A stretch of 57,143 bases of DNA from Paracoccaceae bacterium (GTDB lineage: Bacteria; Pseudomonadota; Alphaproteobacteria; Rhodobacterales; Rhodobacteraceae), in assembly GCA_021741245.1 (NCBI GenBank), contig JAIOYF010000021.1, positions 1 through 57,143 on the forward strand, written 5' to 3'. Position numbers and translations under genes: made by a program. The notes below the pieces were generated by a model. That model did not search any database, had not been told where the DNA came from, and saw only the letters and a program-made list of their open reading frames with translations. Shown here in pieces: positions 32,517 through 41,744 of this stretch (the first letter of the stretch is position 1; each line of letters begins with the position of its first letter).

Positions 32517-35197
32517 GACGCACCCTTTATCGCCGCCAGAACACGGTGCGGCAGGGCGGGCACCTTTGTGATGACCGCACCCGTGGCATGGCGGATCGCA
32601 TTAAGGATGGCGGGCGCTGTCGGGATCAAGACATGCTCACCCAGACCCTTTGCGCCATAGGGGCCTTCGGGATCGGGCACCTCGATCAGCAGGCTTTCAA
32701 TCGGGGGCACGTCACCAATGGTGGGGATCAGATAGTCGTGCAGGTTTTCCGTGCGCCCCGGAATATACTCTTCCATCATTGCAAGGCCGATACCTTGGGC
32801 AATCCCGCCCTCAATCTGCCCTTCGGCCAATTGCGGGTTGATGGCGTGGCCCACATCATGTGCTGCCGTGATCTTGATCAGGCGCAGCGTGCCAAGGGCA
32901 GGGTCCACCTCCAGCTCCACCATCTGCGCGCCATAACCATAAAGGGCATAGGGCTTGCCCTGCCCGTTTTCATCCAGCCCCGATGTCGGCGGGTCATAGG
33001 TTTCTTGCGCAGTCAGCGCATAGCCGAATGCATCTGCGGGCAAGGTCGCCAGATCAATCTCGCGCCGCGTGGCACCATCAGTCACCGTCAGAACCGACCC
33101 CTTGAGAGAAAACCGTGCCCCCTCCCCGGCATTGGCAAGGCGAAGAACACGTGTGCGCAATGCCTCGGCCGCAGCTTTGGCCGCGCGACCCGAAACAAAG
33201 GTTTGGCGGCTGGCGGATGTCTTGCCGGCATCCGGGGTCAGGTGCGTGTCAGGCCCGACCAAGACCAGATCGCGCAAGGGCAGGCCCAGCGCTTGTGCCG
33301 CAATCTGGGCAATCACAGTGTTTGACCCCTGCCCAATATCCGTGGCGCCTTGATGCAAGATCACCCGCCCATCCTGCGACAGACCGATACGGATCGTTGA
33401 GGGGTTTGGCAGCGAGGTGTTGCCGCAGCCATACCAGCACGACGCCACCCCCACACCCCGGCGCATCGGACCAGTGGCGCGGGCCGCATCAGACAGCGCC
33501 CTTGCCCAATGCGGGCGCAGCGCCTCCAGACAATCGGCTATCCCGACAGCGGACAGGACTTGCCCCGTGGCCGACGCATCCCCATCCCGCAGGGCGTTCA
33601 GAATTCGAAACTCCAACCGGTCCAACCCGGCCTTTTCCGCCAATTGGTCAAAGATCGTCTCTTGCCACAGGGCCGCCTGCGGCACCCCAAAGCCGCGAAA
33701 CGCACCCGAGACAGGCCCATGCGTATGGATGGCGCGGGCCGTTGCCCGGATATGCGGCGTAAAATAGGGACCCGAGACGTGAACCGGCACCCTGTTGGCA
33801 ACCGTGGGCCCCCAACTTGAATAAGCACCCGTGTTAAAGCGCCCCTCGAACTCAACTGCCGTGATGCGCCCTGCGGCATCACACCCAATCCGGCCCTTCA
33901 TCTCGGCAGGATGGCGCTTGGTGGTCGATGACATGCTTTCGCCTCGGCTATAGGTCATGCGGCAGGGCCGCCCCGTCTTCAGCGTGACCAAGCCCAAAAG
34001 CGGTTGCAAACTGACATCGAGTTTGGAGCCGAACCCGCCGCCAACCGCAGATGGAATGATCCGCACCCTGTCGGTGGGCAGGTTCAGAATCAGCGCGGTA
34101 TCATCCCTGTCCATCACGGGGGCCTGCGTGCAGGCACGGATCACCAAGGTGTCGCCGTCCATCCACGCACTTCCCGCCTCGGGCTCGATATAGGCATGTT
34201 CAACGAATGAGGTTTCCATCGCAGCCTCCACCACATGGGCAGAACTGGCCATGGCCTGCGCGGGATCGCCCTTTTGCAACCGCCCCTCGATCAGTCGGTT
34301 TCCCGGACGGGCGGGATGCAAAAGGGCGGCCCCCTCTGCCTCGGCCTCTGCCGGGGTCATCAGGGCGGCAAGGGGCTGCCATGTGATTGGAAAGGCCGCA
34401 AAATCAGGCTCTGCGCCTGCCTCGAACGCCACAAGGGCGACACATTCGCCGCGAAAGCGGGCTGGGCTTTGGGCAATGGCGGGTTGATCGGCAAAGGGCG
34501 GAATCACGCCAAAAGCATTGCGCCCCGGAATATCTGCGGCGGTGAAGACTGCGGCCACCCCGGCACGGGCGGCAAAGGCTGCAAGATCACCAAACGTAAA
34601 GGCAGCGTGATTGTGCGGCGACCGGATGGCCCTGACGACAAGCGCCCCGTCCGGCGCAAAATCGGCACCAAAACTGTCACCCGCCACCTTGGCCGCCCCA
34701 TCCAGCCGCGCCACTGCCTCTCCCACCCGGCCAGCGACCGGGTCCGCAACCGCTGCTGGTCCTGTGTCGCAAACAGCCGCTATGATCTTGCGATACCCTG
34801 TGCAGCGGCACAAAACACCGCCCAGCGCGTCTTTCGCCTCATGTTCCGAGGGGGCCGGATTGCGGCGCAACAGATCGACGGCGGCCATCAACATGCCCGG
34901 CGTGCAGATGCCACATTGCGCCGCACCATGGCGCAGAAATGACGCCTTCAACCTTGCAAGATCGTGATCTTCGGCCTCAACCGTTTCGATGTTGGCCCCA
35001 TCGGCCCGGGCGGCGGGCACCATGCAGGCGCAAACCTGCTGGCCATCCATCAACACGGTACAGGCCCCGCAATCGCCCGCATCGCAACCGACCTTGGTTC
35101 CCTTTTGCCCCAAAGTCTCACGCAAGACTTCGGTCAATCGGGTTGTTGGGGGGGTGTCTGCCGATACCGACTGGCCGTTAAGGGTAAAGGTGATCAT
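32513..35197 (-). CDS. Fused 2Fe-2S/molybdopterin hydroxylase (xanthine dehydrogenase family)
   Basis: An 894-residue fusion of the small and large subunits of a Mo hydroxylase. Residues 1-160 are the 2Fe-2S part: CDAGDCGACTVL for the plant-type cluster, then CGICTPGM and CRCTGY for the helical-domain cluster. The remainder is the aldehyde oxidase/xanthine dehydrogenase large subunit with GAFRGFGVPQAALWQE, GATDIGQGSNTVIAQIAAQA and the C-terminal GAKGLGEHVL containing the active-site Glu. It would hydroxylate a carbon next to ring nitrogen. The two parts are usually separate genes. The FAD subunit is encoded upstream with an ATGA overlap, and HNR downstream likewise. Confidence 0.93.
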   Translation of the reverse strand: MITFTLNGQSVSADTPPTTRLTEVLRETLGQKGTKVGCDAGDCGACTVLMDGQQVCACMVPAARADGANIETVEAEDHDLARLKASFLRHGAAQCGICTPGMLMAAVDLLRRNPAPSEHEAKDALGGVLCRCTGYRKIIAAVCDTGPAAVADPVAGRVGEAVARLDGAAKVAGDSFGADFAPDGALVVRAIRSPHNHAAFTFGDLAAFAARAGVAAVFTAADIPGRNAFGVIPPFADQPAIAQSPARFRGECVALVAFEAGAEPDFAAFPITWQPLAALMTPAEAEAEGAALLHPARPGNRLIEGRLQKGDPAQAMASSAHVVEAAMETSFVEHAYIEPEAGSAWMDGDTLVIRACTQAPVMDRDDTALILNLPTDRVRIIPSAVGGGFGSKLDVSLQPLLGLVTLKTGRPCRMTYSRGESMSSTTKRHPAEMKGRIGCDAAGRITAVEFEGRFNTGAYSSWGPTVANRVPVHVSGPYFTPHIRATARAIHTHGPVSGAFRGFGVPQAALWQETIFDQLAEKAGLDRLEFRILNALRDGDASATGQVLSAVGIADCLEALRPHWARALSDAARATGPMRRGVGVASCWYGCGNTSLPNPSTIRIGLSQDGRVILHQGATDIGQGSNTVIAQIAAQALGLPLRDLVLVGPDTHLTPDAGKTSASRQTFVSGRAAKAAAEALRTRVLRLANAGEGARFSLKGSVLTVTDGATRREIDLATLPADAFGYALTAQETYDPPTSGLDENGQGKPYALYGYGAQMVELEVDPALGTLRLIKITAAHDVGHAINPQLAEGQIEGGIAQGIGLAMMEEYIPGRTENLHDYLIPTIGDVPPIESLLIEVPDPEGPYGAKGLGEHVLIPTAPAILNAIRHATGAVITKVPALPHRVLAAIKGAS

Positions 35198-36021
35198 GCC
35201 ATAGCCCCCAAGACCGCGCGTTTGACCAGCTCCACCGCCGCATCCATTCTATAGGTGGCAGTGGCCCGGATATCATCAATGGGTGCCAAATCTGCGGCAA
35301 TCACCTCGGCTGTCAAAAGCGGCGTCACCTTGGCGACATCTGCGCCCATAAGTGCGGTTTCCGCCGCGTACAGCCTGCGCGCCGTTGCCGAACAAGAGCC
35401 GACGGCTACGGCACAGGTGGCAATGCGCCCATCGTGCACCTCGATCCGCGCCGCAACCATGGCAATCGAGATCACCAGATAGGCCCGCGCCCCCAGCTTT
35501 ACAAACGCGGACCGACCGCCAAGGCCAGCTTGCGGCAGGATCACCGCGCTCAACACCTCATCCTCGTGCCGCGCAGTTTTTCGGGGGCCCAGCAAAAAGG
35601 CAGACAGCGCAACCTCACGGGTTGCGTGGGGCGACGTAAGTTCGACCCGCGCATCACAGGCAAGCAGGGGCGGGATACCGTCAGCGGCGGGTGAGGCATT
35701 GCACAGATTGCCGCCAATGGTACCCGCGTTCTGAATTTGTCGGCCACCCACCTGAAGTGCCGCTTGTTGCAAGGCGCGGGCGGCGGGGGGCAAATCTGCC
35801 GTGGCAATCTCGGTCCATGTGGTGCAGGCCCCGATCCGCAGATCCCCGCCCACGGTGATGCCTCGCAACCCCGGCACTGCCATCAGATCCAGAATGCTGC
35901 CATCCAACTGAGCTGCCGCACTTGGGTAAAGATCGGTTCCGCCCGCCAGCACACGGTGCGGCCCCTTTGCAAGATGGCTGCGCAGATCTGGCAGTGACGT
36001 TGGCCGCGCGTAGTTGCGCAT
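35194..36021 (-). CDS. FAD-binding subunit of the molybdenum hydroxylase (CoxM type)
   Basis: A 275-residue FAD-domain subunit. FAD contacts are visible as LAGGTDLYP and GTIGGNLCNASPAAD; the family C-terminal domain follows. It would pass electrons from the 2Fe-2S clusters of the fused partner to an acceptor. The ATG at 36021 begins the minus-strand operon, diverging from a marR gene over a 121-bp gap; the stop overlaps the ATG of the fused hydroxylase gene. Confidence 0.92.
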   Translation of the reverse strand: MRNYARPTSLPDLRSHLAKGPHRVLAGGTDLYPSAAAQLDGSILDLMAVPGLRGITVGGDLRIGACTTWTEIATADLPPAARALQQAALQVGGRQIQNAGTIGGNLCNASPAADGIPPLLACDARVELTSPHATREVALSAFLLGPRKTARHEDEVLSAVILPQAGLGGRSAFVKLGARAYLVISIAMVAARIEVHDGRIATCAVAVGSCSATARRLYAAETALMGADVAKVTPLLTAEVIAADLAPIDDIRATATYRMDAAVELVKRAVLGAMA

Positions 36022-36044
36022 GGAAGACCCCCTGCGGTCGAATT

Positions 36045-36060
36045 ATTGTTTGTGTGCAAA
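36045..36060. promoter_or_regulatory. Candidate MarR operator in the coxM-marR divergent promoter
   Basis: TTTG and CAAA (36049-36052, 36057-36060) form a dyad around TGTG. Read on the minus strand, 36045-36057 is GCACACAAACAAT, matching 10 of 13 bases of the left part of the Liv-operon dyad at 28294-28306 (GTATACAAACGAT). MarR regulators commonly bind within such divergent gaps. Assignment is inference. Confidence 0.45.
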
Positions 36061-36142
36061 TCAGTTTGGAACCGGGGCAGGCTATGTGTCAACGACTCTT
36101 ATCGTTCTTGCGCGAAAGCCCGGCTGGGGCTAATCCAAAACC

Positions 36143-36562
36143 ATGACAGACAGACCAAATTATGTGCTGGACGATCAGATCGGCTATCTGCTGCGGCGCG
36201 TGACCCAGCGGCATCTGGCCATTTTCAACGACGCGATCCCTTTGGTCACAACCACCCAATTTGCGGTCATCGCGCGTTTGGTTCAGCTTGGCCCGATGTC
36301 GCAAAACCTTTTGGGGCGTGAGACTGCGATGGATGCCGCGACGATCAAGGGCGTAGTTGACCGTCTGTCACGTGAGGGCTTTGTCAGCACCACCCCCGAT
36401 CCAGATGACAAACGCAGGTTGACCGTGACGCTGACTCCAGCCGGGGCTGCCTTGTTTGACGCGCAAGTGGCAATCGCCCTGAACATTTCCGACAAGACCC
36501 TCGCGCCCTTGAACGCAGATGAACGGGCACAGCTGATTGGCCTGATGTCAAAACTGACCTGA
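36143..36562 (+). CDS. MarR-family transcriptional regulator
   Basis: A 139-residue winged-helix regulator with the MarR pattern: a dimerisation helix at each end, a helix-turn-helix around MSQNLLGRETAMDAATIKGV and a wing containing DPDDKRRLTVTLT. It is divergent from the Mo hydroxylase/HNR operon, as NicR (MarR type, nicotinate catabolism in Pseudomonas) is near nic genes. A repressor relieved by a pathway intermediate is the likely mode. The effector cannot be deduced. Confidence 0.92.
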   Translation: MTDRPNYVLDDQIGYLLRRVTQRHLAIFNDAIPLVTTTQFAVIARLVQLGPMSQNLLGRETAMDAATIKGVVDRLSREGFVSTTPDPDDKRRLTVTLTPAGAALFDAQVAIALNISDKTLAPLNADERAQLIGLMSKLT

Positions 36563-36651
36563 GGCCGAAGCAGACATTCAACTGTCGCTTTTCTCCGGTG
36601 ACTCGCCTGATTGTGCCGTTAGCCTTTGCTTGACCCATGCAGGAGGCAAGA

Positions 36652-38685
36652 ATGTCAAACGATCCGCTATTGCAGCCCTATCAGCTGAAACATCTGACGC
36701 TGCGCAACCGGATCATGACCACGAGCCATGAACCTGCCTATCCCGAGGATGGGATGCCAAAGGATCGCTATCGGCTTTACCACCTTGAGCGGGCCAAGGC
36801 AGGCGTTGCCCTGACGATGACGGCAGGCTCCGCCGCTGTGTCGCGCGACAGCCCCCCGGTGTTCAACAACATCCTTGCCTATAAGGACGAGGTTGTGGGC
36901 TGGATGAAGCGCCTGACCGATGATTGCCACGAGGCGGGGGCGGCGGTGATGATCCAACTGACCCACCTTGGCCGCCGCACGCGCTGGGACAAGGGCGATT
37001 GGCTGCCCGTTGTGGGTGCGGGATCATCGCGCGAACCGGCACATCGCGCCTTTCCCAAGGTGATCGAGGATTGGGACATTGCCCGCATCATCGAAGACTA
37101 CGCCGATGCCGCCGAACGCATGAAGGCGGCGGGTCTGGATGGGGTGGAGTTCGAATGCTACGGCCACCTGATGGATCAGTTCATGTCGCCCCTGACCAAC
37201 AGTCTGGACGGGCCCTATGGTGGTAGCCTTGAGAACCGCGCGCGGTTTTCGATGGACGTGCTGGCCGCCTGCCGCAAGCGGGTAGGGGCCGATTTTCTGC
37301 TGGGCGTGCGGTTTACGGCGGATGAGGATGCCGCCGGTGGGATCACCGCCGATGAAGGCGTGGCCATCGGCAAGATGTTCCGCGACTCTGGCCTTGTTGA
37401 TTTCCTCAATATCATCAAGGGGCGGATTCATACCGACCCCGCGATGACGGATGTGATCCCGATTCAGGGCATGCGCGCCGCGCCGCATCTGGATTTCGCA
37501 GGCCGGGTGCGGGCCGAGGTGGGCCTGCCCACCTTTCACGCCGCCCGGATTCCCGATGTGGCAACGGCACGCTATGCCATCCAGTCGGGACAGTTGGATA
37601 TGGTGGGCATGACCCGCGCCCATATGGCCGACCCGCATATCGTGCGTAAGATCATGGAAGGGCGCGAACAAGATATCCGCCCCTGCGTCGGGGCCACCTA
37701 TTGCCTTGATCGTATCTATCAAGGCGGCATGGCGCTGTGCATTCACAACCCCGCCACCGGGCGCGAAGAAGAGATGCCGCATGTGATCGCGCCAGCGGCG
37801 CAGGCAAAGCATGTCGTGATCGTGGGCGCAGGCCCGGCCGGGCTTGAAGCCGCGCGTGTTGCGGCAGAGCGCGGGCACCGTGTCACCGTTTTTGAGGCCG
37901 CAGATCAACCCGGCGGCCAGATCCGCCTGACCGCCAAGACCAAGCGCCGGGCCGAGATGATCGGCATCATCGATTGGCGCATGGCACAATGCGCGGCCCG
38001 TGGTGTGGAGTTTTCCTTTAACACATGGGCAGAGGCATCCGATGTGCTGGCGCTGTCCCCCGATGTTGTGATCATCGCAACGGGCGGCCTGCCCGAAACC
38101 GCGGTTCTGGACGCAGGCAATGATCTGGTTGTCTCGGCTTGGGATATTCTGTCGGGCGATGTGAAACCGGGCAGCAATGTGCTGCTTTATGACGATGCAG
38201 GCGATCACACCGCGTTGCAAGCCGCCCAGCATTTGGCCGAATCCGGGGCCACCGTAGAAGTCATGACACCAGACCGCAGTTTCGCCCCCGAGATCATGGG
38301 GATGAACCTTGTTCCCTATATGCGCGCCCTGCAAGACAAGGCCGTCACCTTTACCGTCACCTATCGCCTTCAGGCGGTGGAGCGGCAGGGCAATCAGCTT
38401 TTGGCGATCATTGGGTCAGACTACGCGACCCTGCGCAAGGAACGCCTGTTTGATCAGATCGTGGTCAACCATGGCACGCAGCCCTTGGCCGGGATCTATT
38501 TCGACCTCAAACCGCTGTCCCAAAATCTGGGTGCCTTGGATCATACGGCCCTCTTGGCAGGTGCGGCGCAGCCCGAGGGAGATGGCCCTCGGGGCTTTCA
38601 GCTCTTTCGGATCGGTGATGCCGTTGCCGCCCGCAATACCCATGCGGCGATCTATGATGCCTTGCGACTGTTGAAGGATATCTGA
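36652..38685 (+). CDS. TMADH/2,4-dienoyl-CoA reductase-type flavoprotein (N-demethylase-like)
   Basis: A 677-residue oxidoreductase. Residues 1-330 are an Old Yellow Enzyme TIM barrel for FMN; a Cys-rich linker and a C-terminal FAD/NAD(P) domain follow, with VVIVGAGPAGLEAARVAAERG. The ATG at 36652 has AGGAGG 6 nt upstream, which overrules the earlier ATG at 36637. Close relatives include N-methylproline and dimethylamine-type demethylases. The iron-sulfur motif is C345, C351, C363 with Ala at 348, where TMADH and dienoyl-CoA reductase have Cys; so three of four ligands are in place. It follows marR by 89 bp on the same strand. Likely action: removing an N-methyl group or reducing a C=C bond. 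Confidence 0.88.
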   Translation: MSNDPLLQPYQLKHLTLRNRIMTTSHEPAYPEDGMPKDRYRLYHLERAKAGVALTMTAGSAAVSRDSPPVFNNILAYKDEVVGWMKRLTDDCHEAGAAVMIQLTHLGRRTRWDKGDWLPVVGAGSSREPAHRAFPKVIEDWDIARIIEDYADAAERMKAAGLDGVEFECYGHLMDQFMSPLTNSLDGPYGGSLENRARFSMDVLAACRKRVGADFLLGVRFTADEDAAGGITADEGVAIGKMFRDSGLVDFLNIIKGRIHTDPAMTDVIPIQGMRAAPHLDFAGRVRAEVGLPTFHAARIPDVATARYAIQSGQLDMVGMTRAHMADPHIVRKIMEGREQDIRPCVGATYCLDRIYQGGMALCIHNPATGREEEMPHVIAPAAQAKHVVIVGAGPAGLEAARVAAERGHRVTVFEAADQPGGQIRLTAKTKRRAEMIGIIDWRMAQCAARGVEFSFNTWAEASDVLALSPDVVIIATGGLPETAVLDAGNDLVVSAWDILSGDVKPGSNVLLYDDAGDHTALQAAQHLAESGATVEVMTPDRSFAPEIMGMNLVPYMRALQDKAVTFTVTYRLQAVERQGNQLLAIIGSDYATLRKERLFDQIVVNHGTQPLAGIYFDLKPLSQNLGALDHTALLAGAAQPEGDGPRGFQLFRIGDAVAARNTHAAIYDALRLLKDI

Positions 38686-39057
38686 CCTGTCGTAGCGGTG
38701 GGGCAACACTAAAGCGCCGTTCTGCAAACGTCGCATCCATCGCAGCCGCCCTCTGACCCGCTAAAGCTGGTTCGGGGGCCTGACCCATGCCTTCTTGCAG
38801 CAACCAGTTTTCTGCCGGTCTTGGCTGCCAAGAGGGCTGCGCCTCTCTCAGGGTTTGCTGTGATTTTTGGCAAGGCGCTGGAAGCTGCGCCTGTTTCAAG
38901 GGAAATTCACGGAAATTCGAGGTCAGCGCTTGACCTTTTCCGGCACGGCCTGATCCCCTTTGGAAACCTTCCACCGCCCAAGGCGCGGGGACGGGGAACC
39001 AACCGCTGGGCCTTTGCCCCTGATAGCTGACCAGATCGCCAGAAAAAGGACCGCCAG
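38686..39057. other. Non-coding gap between flavoprotein and quinone-reductase genes
   Basis: This 372-bp stretch contains no convincing reading frame. A short direct repeat, GGAAATTC at 38900-38907 and 38911-38918, is the only structure I noticed. I found no clear terminator. It probably holds the promoter of the downstream pair. Confidence 0.4.
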
Positions 39058-40041
39058 ATGCGCGCTGTGATATTCGATGCCCCAGACGGAAGGCCGGACT
39101 CGACCGTGATCCGCGATGTGGCTGATCCGGTGGCGGGGCCGGGGCAGGCGCTGGTCAGGATTTCCCATGCCGGGCTGAACTACGCCGATCTGATGATGCG
39201 GCAGGGGATTTATCCCCACCCAAAGGGCTATCCGCTGATCGCCGGGCTGGAACTGGCAGGAACGGTTGTCGACGTGGGTCCCGGTGTTACGGCTGTCGCC
39301 CCCGGTGATCGGGTCGCCGCCTTTAGCGAGGATGCAGGCGCCTTTGCCGAGCTGTGTGCCGTGCCGGTAGAGCGGATCATCCACCTGCCCGATAGGATTG
39401 GCCTTGACACGGCGGCGGCATCTTACGTTCAGGCGCTGACGGCGTGGAACCTGCTTCATAATGTCAGCGCGACCAAGCCCGGCGATGTCGTGCTGATCCA
39501 TGCCATCGGTGGCGGTGTCGGGCTGTTCTTGACACAACTGGCCAAGGCGGCCGGGGCGACCGTCATCGGCACCGTTGGCACCGCGGGCAAAGAGGCGCGC
39601 GCGCTGGACTATGGCGCGGATCTGGTCATCAACCGGGCCGAGACGGATTTCGTCGCCGCCACGCTGGCCTTTAGCGGCGGTCGCGGCGTTGACAAGGTGG
39701 TGGATTCAACCGGTGCCTCTATCCTTGATCGCAGTTTCGACACGATCCGCAAGCTGGGCCATGTGGTCAGCTATGGCGAGGCCGAGGGCAAGCCCTTTGC
39801 CAATCTGTGGGAGCGGCTGGTCCAGAAGTCGCTGACCTTTACACGCATGCATCTTGGCCACCTCGACTATGGCTCAGACATCTGGCGGCGTGGGGTTGCT
39901 GAGGTGATGTCGGGGATCGAAAACGGGACGATCCAAGTGCCCATCGAAGGCGTTTTCACCTTTGAGACGGTCGAGGACATGTTCGCGGCCCTTGCCTCGC
40001 GCCAGACGGCAGGCAAGCTGATCCTGAAGATCGGCGCATGA
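39058..40041 (+). CDS. Zinc-independent quinone oxidoreductase (MDR family, zeta-crystallin-like)
   Basis: A 327-residue NADPH-dependent medium-chain reductase. The N-terminal GroES-like domain begins MRAVIFDAPDG and contains HAGLNYADLMMRQG; the nucleotide-binding loop is AIGGGVGLFLTQLAKAAGA. It lacks the Cys ligands of the structural zinc lobe. AAGGA lies 8 nt before the ATG. The stop overlaps the next ATG (ATGA), pairing it with the amidohydrolase. Its role may be to reduce an enone or quinone-like intermediate. Confidence 0.9.
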   Translation: MRAVIFDAPDGRPDSTVIRDVADPVAGPGQALVRISHAGLNYADLMMRQGIYPHPKGYPLIAGLELAGTVVDVGPGVTAVAPGDRVAAFSEDAGAFAELCAVPVERIIHLPDRIGLDTAAASYVQALTAWNLLHNVSATKPGDVVLIHAIGGGVGLFLTQLAKAAGATVIGTVGTAGKEARALDYGADLVINRAETDFVAATLAFSGGRGVDKVVDSTGASILDRSFDTIRKLGHVVSYGEAEGKPFANLWERLVQKSLTFTRMHLGHLDYGSDIWRRGVAEVMSGIENGTIQVPIEGVFTFETVEDMFAALASRQTAGKLILKIGA

Positions 40042-41582
40042 CTGTCGATTGCCTGATCGAGGCCGGGGCAATCCTGACCGGGCGTGGGCCGGACGGGCAG
40101 ATGGGGGTGGCTCGCCATGCGGCGATCCGCGTGAAGGCGGGCCTGATCGCCGAGATTGGCCCGACGGCAGACCTTGTCGCGCGTCGCCCTGCCCTTGTGC
40201 GCCATGGCGGCCCGGGTCTGATCGCGATGCCGGGTCTGGTGAACGCCCACCACCATTTCGGCCTGACGCCGCTGATGGCAGGCGTGCCCTTTGCGCCGTT
40301 GGAATTCTGGCTGCCCCGGTTCTGGGCGATGCGCGGTCTGGGGCCGCGGCTTGATACGCTGTTCTCAGCCATCGAGATGCTGGAAAGCGGCACGACGACG
40401 GTGCATCACATCCACAGCGGCCTGACCGGAACGCCCGAGGCGTGGAGCGCAACATCCGATGCGACCCTTGACGCCTATGCCGAGATCGGGATGCGCGCGG
40501 GCTATTCCTTCATGATGCGCGACCGCAATCTGCTGAGCTATGAAGATGACGCCGGCCTTTTGGCCAGCCTTCCGGGCCCCCTGCGCGACTGGCTGTCCCC
40601 CCAGCTTGCCCCGGCGGCTGTGCCAACGCGAGACTACATGGACTTTTTCACCAGCCTGCGCGCGCGGCGCACGGGTCCGAGCGTTCGGGTCAACCTTGCC
40701 CCCGCCAACCTGCATTGGTGCAGCGATGCCAGCCTTCAGATGATCATCCAGACTGCCCGCGACCATGGCGCGCAGGTTCACATGCACCTGCTGGAAACCG
40801 AACGGCAGGCGCGGTTTTCGACGCGCCTGAATGGCTGCACCGCAATTGCCCATCTGAAGGCGTTGGACTGCCTTGGCCCGAACCTGACCTTGGGCCATGT
40901 GAACTGGGCCACGCCCGAGGATCTTGACCTGCTGGCGGACTGCGGCTGCATGGTTTGCCACAATGCCAGTTCGGGCCTGCGTCTGGGCAGCGGCATCGCC
41001 CCGGTCAACCAGATGCGCGCGCGTGGCATCCCGCTGGCCCTTGGCATCGACCAGTCCAATATCGCCGATGATCGCGACATGACGCTGGAAATGAAGCTGG
41101 TCTGGGCGCTGCATCGGGAAACCGGCCTGTTCAACGACCGCCCAGACGCGACCGAGGTGATCGCAATGGCGACCGAAGGCGGCGCACGTTCGGCAGGGTT
41201 TGGTGGCCAGATTGGTCGGCTGGAGCCGGGATTTCAGGCCGACATCGTGCTGATGCGTGCAGCGGATATCGGTCGGCCCATGATGAGTGCGCGAACGCCC
41301 CTGACCGATGCCGTGCTGCACCGGGGTGGCAAGGCGGCCATCGAACAGGTCTTTGTCGCCGGGCAAGAAGTCGTGCGCAAAGGACGCGTCACCATGATCG
41401 ACCGCGACGCCGTGATGGCCGAGATTGCCGACCGTCTTTCCCACCCGGAAACAGCCGCAGAAGCGACCGCTTGGGATATGGTGAACACCCTTGTCCCGAT
41501 CTTGGAGGACCGGATCGGGCAGGATATGGGGCACCGCAATCAACCCTACCGCTATAATGCCTTTCACAATGGGGGCGAATAG
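40038..41582 (+). CDS. ATZ/TRZ-type amidohydrolase (cyclic amidine/amide hydrolase)
   Basis: A 514-residue metal-dependent hydrolase of the subfamily with atrazine chlorohydrolase, TrzN and guanine/cytosine deaminases. Metal ligands are seen in order: HxH in GLVNAHHHFG, His in VHMHLLE, His in LTLGHVNWATPEDL and the catalytic Asp in GIDQSNIADD (family usually GTDG/GSDG). It hydrolyses ring C-N bonds or removes substituents; in HNR-type pathways an amidohydrolase (enamidase) opens the reduced ring, so this protein is a candidate for that step. That assignment is inference. It is coupled to the quinone reductase gene. Confidence 0.9.
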   Translation: MTVDCLIEAGAILTGRGPDGQMGVARHAAIRVKAGLIAEIGPTADLVARRPALVRHGGPGLIAMPGLVNAHHHFGLTPLMAGVPFAPLEFWLPRFWAMRGLGPRLDTLFSAIEMLESGTTTVHHIHSGLTGTPEAWSATSDATLDAYAEIGMRAGYSFMMRDRNLLSYEDDAGLLASLPGPLRDWLSPQLAPAAVPTRDYMDFFTSLRARRTGPSVRVNLAPANLHWCSDASLQMIIQTARDHGAQVHMHLLETERQARFSTRLNGCTAIAHLKALDCLGPNLTLGHVNWATPEDLDLLADCGCMVCHNASSGLRLGSGIAPVNQMRARGIPLALGIDQSNIADDRDMTLEMKLVWALHRETGLFNDRPDATEVIAMATEGGARSAGFGGQIGRLEPGFQADIVLMRAADIGRPMMSARTPLTDAVLHRGGKAAIEQVFVAGQEVVRKGRVTMIDRDAVMAEIADRLSHPETAAEATAWDMVNTLVPILEDRIGQDMGHRNQPYRYNAFHNGGE

Positions 41583-41744
41583 GACCGCAACACCGAAAAT
41601 TTGCCTGGCCTTTCCCTCGGCTGATCAGGCGCTCGGCAATGGCCGCAAGGACCCCTGTCGGGCAAGATAACCTGTGGATCAAAGGCGCGATCATAACCCA
41701 CAACAGCTCACACCGCGCACCGATCCTGTTTGCTGAACCGGCTC

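Noticed and set aside
36067-36100. GGAAC in the coxM-marR gap as a possible EcfG promoter
   Set aside because: No GTT at 16-18 bp spacing; the first CGTT is about 30 bp away.
37024-38334. A 436-codon minus-strand frame opposite the flavoprotein gene
   Set aside because: Shadow of a gene with clear FMN and FAD domains; no ribosome site or motif.
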